Positions 6,255 to 7,787 of a DNA stretch of 7,787 nucleotides are shown here, in pieces. Below the pieces are notes generated by a model that did not search any database, was not told where the DNA came from, and saw only the letters and a list, made by a program, of their open reading frames with translations. Source of the stretch: Clostridia bacterium (lineage in GTDB: Bacteria > Bacillota > Clostridia > Christensenellales > Borkfalkiaceae); assembly GCA_017620875.1 (NCBI GenBank), contig JAGAUH010000130.1, positions 1 through 7,787 of the forward strand. Reading direction: 5' to 3'. Within the stretch, counting starts at the first letter, position 1; every line of letters begins with the position of its first letter. The position numbers were made by a program, and so were the translations under genes.

Positions 6255-6283
6255 TTGACACAAATAGAGAAATTTGTTATACT
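6255..6283 (+). promoter_or_regulatory. Main promoter (P2) of the small-protein/lipoprotein cassette
   Basis: Perfect -35 TTGACA (6255-6260), a 17-nt spacer and TATACT (6278-6283). Predicted start near 6290 gives a leader of about 42 nt. The -10 overlaps the left arm of an 8-bp inverted repeat (ACTTAAAC 6281-6288, GTTTAAGT 6314-6321). Confidence 0.85.
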
Positions 6284-6321
6284 TAAACAAAACGTTTATA
6301 CTTGGCTAAGAACGTTTAAGT
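6281..6321 (+). promoter_or_regulatory. Inverted repeat over the -10 and next to the ribosome site
   Basis: Arms ACTTAAAC (6281-6288) and GTTTAAGT (6314-6321) are perfect complements 25 nt apart. The left arm covers the end of the P2 -10 and the right arm ends one base before the GGGG of the ribosome site. It could be an operator, or an RNA hairpin that only P1 transcripts can form. Function is inferred. Confidence 0.35.
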
Positions 6322-6331
6322 AGGGGATATT

Positions 6332-6574
6332 ATGGATGATTGGAGATTGACGGGACAAGAAGAATATTTACAAAATGCTACGTTAAAGAAGGTAACTGTT
6401 TTGGAGTTGTCTAAAAAAATGGAAGATTGGCATGAACATTGTGAATTTTGTATGGAAAAGATAAGTAGAAATCAAAAAGAACGTTGTTATTGTACCAAAG
6501 ATGAATATAGATGGATATGTTCTAAATGCTTTCTTGATTTTAATATAAAGTTCAATTGGAAAATAGAAAGATAA
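6332..6574 (+). CDS. Small Cys-rich (zinc-ribbon-like) protein of unknown function
   Basis: An 80-residue protein from ATG 6332, with ribosome site AGGGG at 6322-6326. The opening DDWRLTGQEEYLQN and the Cys-rich centre (H34, H36, C37, C40, then C52, C54, then C63 and C66 in ICSKCFLDF) make it look like a small zinc-binding fold of two knuckles. I recognise the pattern 'WRLTGQE-x-YL ... HEHCEFC ... YCT-x-D-x-x-x-WICxxCFxDF' as a recurrent small protein of gut Bacillota and Bacteroidota without an established function. It often sits among accessory genes that may include toxin-immunity loci (memory, not checked). No membrane segment or signal peptide is present. It is the first gene of a two-gene cassette, with a lipoprotein gene 59 nt after its stop. 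Both His codons are CAT and five of six Cys codons are TGT, unlike trpS. Confidence 0.75.
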   Translation: MDDWRLTGQEEYLQNATLKKVTVLELSKKMEDWHEHCEFCMEKISRNQKERCYCTKDEYRWICSKCFLDFNIKFNWKIER

Positions 6575-6633
6575 TAAGAGCATAAATGTATTTAGAGATT
6601 GCAAAAAAATAACGTTTACTAGGAGGAGTTGAT

Positions 6634-7233
6634 ATGAAGAAATTGGTTTTAGTCATATTGGTATTAATATGTGTGTGTTTCGTAGGGTGTTATTATGACG
6701 TGGAAAAAACTTCTTTAGATGAATATATTATTGAAATAAATGAGCAAGAATTTGGCTTTTCCGAATTTGAAATAGATCGTCCACAAGAATTTTTACCTAC
6801 CAAAACTTTTATCACAGATTTCGAATACACGGAAGGGAAATATTATTTGCATGAAGAAGATACTATAAAACCCAAAAAAGAAAGAAAAGCACCACATACA
6901 GCGTTTTTAATGTTAAAATATAATAATGACGTGTATGAAGAAGCCAAGCAGGTAGTGTTTGAAAATATACCTGTTTATAGACAACAATTATATTATATTG
7001 AAAACTATTGCTTTTATGTAAATGTAAACTTTATGGATGAATTTCCAGAAGTAAATAAAGATTTACCTAAGTGGTTTACTATGGTTTGTTATAATGATGC
7101 AAATAGTACTTTAATATTTTTAGGTTTTTATGATTTTCTTCGGATTGATGAAAAGTATTATACTGATTTTTATTCTAATTTCGAATCTTTTATAATTACT
7201 TATTATGGTGAGATTTACGATTTTACAAAGTAG
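6634..7233 (+). CDS. Lipoprotein of unknown function
   Basis: A 199-residue protein with a strong ribosome site AGGAGG (6621-6626). Residues 1-19 are a lipoprotein signal peptide: KK, a hydrophobic run, then the lipobox FVGC with lipidation at C19, so the mature protein would be anchored on the outer face of the membrane. Three Cys (C13, C15, C19) in the signal segment are unusual but only C19 fits a lipobox. The mature part of 180 residues is acidic and aromatic (many Tyr, Phe, Glu, Asp), with predicted alternating strands and helices. Landmarks include TAFLMLKYNNDVYEEAKQ, LPKWFTMVCYNDANSTLIF and a C-terminal FYSNFESFIITYYGE. No known domain was recognised. It is the second gene of the cassette and ends 33 nt before a terminator. 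His codons are both CAT and Asn is mostly AAT, unlike trpS, which suggests acquired DNA. Confidence 0.8.
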   Translation: MKKLVLVILVLICVCFVGCYYDVEKTSLDEYIIEINEQEFGFSEFEIDRPQEFLPTKTFITDFEYTEGKYYLHEEDTIKPKKERKAPHTAFLMLKYNNDVYEEAKQVVFENIPVYRQQLYYIENYCFYVNVNFMDEFPEVNKDLPKWFTMVCYNDANSTLIFLGFYDFLRIDEKYYTDFYSNFESFIITYYGEIYDFTK

Positions 7234-7266
7234 TATATAAAGAAAAAGTAATTTTAATAACAAGTA

Positions 7267-7306
7267 AAAATGGTTTTGATAGAGATATCAAAGCCATTTT
7301 TTTATA
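7267..7306 (+). terminator. Terminator after the lipoprotein gene, 40-nt repeat copy B
   Basis: A 15-bp stem with one G-U pair (7267-7281 with 7286-7300), a GAGA loop of the GNRA type and seven T residues. It repeats the 6123-6162 sequence with one substitution. In copy B position 7280 is T and pairs with A7287, so the stem is longer here. Confidence 0.95.
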
Positions 7307-7764
7307 ACGTTAGCACAAATTAGAAAAAAGGGACAAATTAGACAAAACTAAAAAGCAGAATAATTTTGGGGTAACGGTAGGATATTAAAATGCGTGCGTA
7401 GAGTGGCAATTTTTAGAAACAAAAATAGAGAATAAATATTGCTTAAAAGATAAAAACGCTAATAAAAAACTTTAAAAAACCGACTTATAGGTCGGTTTTT
7501 TTAATATTTCGTTTTGTTTGGTAGGTTTTTATACTTGTTAAATAGTTGCTTGCAAGGTTCGTAATTTGTTTGCGTTAGGTGGGTTTTTAAGTTCCTTTTG
7601 CTAGTTAAAATGCTATATGTTTTTTTATGTTTAAAGCATATTTCTCGTGTGTTTAAAAGGTGCAACGGTTAAGGGGTGTATATTTAAAATTTTAATGTTT
7701 TAATAAATAAAAGTAAAAAAATACGTAAAAAATTTAAAAAACTATTTAAAAACTAAATTTAATA
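7307..7764. other. Gene-poor stretch between cassette and next gene
   Basis: I see no protein-coding frame of reasonable length on either strand. An ATG at 7390 ends after three codons. The region holds one strong hairpin (7474-7502) and AT-rich DNA with several runs of A and T. No tRNA clover-leaf could be folded by eye. A 13-nt-like match around CTTGCAAG near 7550 resembles, in inverted orientation, a segment near 6225, but it is short and palindromic and may be chance. Confidence 0.5.
7474..7502 (+). terminator. Strong hairpin terminator in the intergenic region (bidirectional)
   Basis: An 11-bp stem (7474-7484 with 7491-7501) has a TTATAG loop, a GC-rich core CCGAC/GTCGG and flanking A and T runs, so it can end transcription in either direction. 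No gene ends shortly before it on the plus strand; the last stop is 240 nt back, with another terminator between. Confidence 0.85.
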
Positions 7765-7787
7765 TGGTATAATTTTACAAAAAGGAG
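7765..7787 (+). promoter_or_regulatory. Promoter and ribosome site of a gene beginning just beyond the window
   Basis: TGG-TATAAT (7765-7773) is an extended -10 element with a weak TTTAAA -35 at 7745-7750 and a 17-nt spacer. The window ends in AAAGGAG (7781-7787), a perfect ribosome site. A start codon should follow within about ten bases, and the leader would be very short. Confidence 0.7.

Noticed and set aside
6111..6323. 70-codon frame running through the trpS terminator and the P1/P2 leader
   Set aside because: TTG start without a ribosome site, overlaps a terminator hairpin and both promoters, and the peptide is a low-complexity hydrophobic mix.
6383..6604. 73-codon minus-strand frame over the small Cys-rich gene
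   Set aside because: Antisense shadow of a gene with its own good promoter and ribosome site.
7541..7562. tRNA-like GGTTCG segment
   Set aside because: Only the T-loop-like hexamer fits; no acceptor or anticodon stem could be paired around it.

Overview
The window is AT-rich with strong Shine-Dalgarno sites, consensus sigma-A-type promoters and short intrinsic terminators. With a Bacillota-type TrpRS and an ArsR/sugar-responsive regulator, this points to a low-GC, probably uncultured gut Clostridia-like bacterium. The lineage is an inference; no rRNA or marker beyond trpS is present. The standard code fits: TGG encodes Trp in trpS, and genes end in TAA or TAG.

Layout, left to right. (1) 3-506 is the C-terminal end of a probable extracellular beta-sandwich protein, closed by a perfect 13-bp terminator. 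(2) 698-1926 is an ECF-type sigma factor followed 8 nt later by a one-TM protein, a probable anti-sigma factor. (3) 1927-2613 has no gene. It holds a nearly perfect 210-bp tandem duplication and further degenerate copies of a dispersed palindromic repeat. (4) On the minus strand, 2614-3560 is an ArsR-type regulator. Its first 24 codons are split from the rest by a one-base deficit in an A run, and its promoter predicts a leaderless mRNA. (5) Also on the minus strand, 3681-4869 is a two-gene operon: a TerB-like helical protein and, 1 nt later, a protein with two TIR domains. It has its own promoter and terminator and looks like a compact defence or NAD-cleaving module. (6) 5078-6067 is trpS, with a textbook promoter and a leader too short for a T-box. 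(7) 6163-7306 is a self-contained cassette: two candidate promoters, a small Cys-rich zinc-binding-like protein, a lipoprotein and a terminator. That terminator is a 40-nt near-copy of the one just before the cassette, and codon choice differs from trpS. (8) 7307-7764 is gene-poor with one strong hairpin. A promoter and Shine-Dalgarno site at the very end announce a gene beginning just outside the window.

Functionally, the sigma/anti-sigma pair is an envelope-signalling unit and trpS is housekeeping. The TIR operon and the terminator-flanked cassette are accessory modules inserted around it. The candidates most worth pursuing are the TerB-like/TIR-TIR operon, the frameshifted leaderless regulator, and the cassette bounded by repeated terminators.
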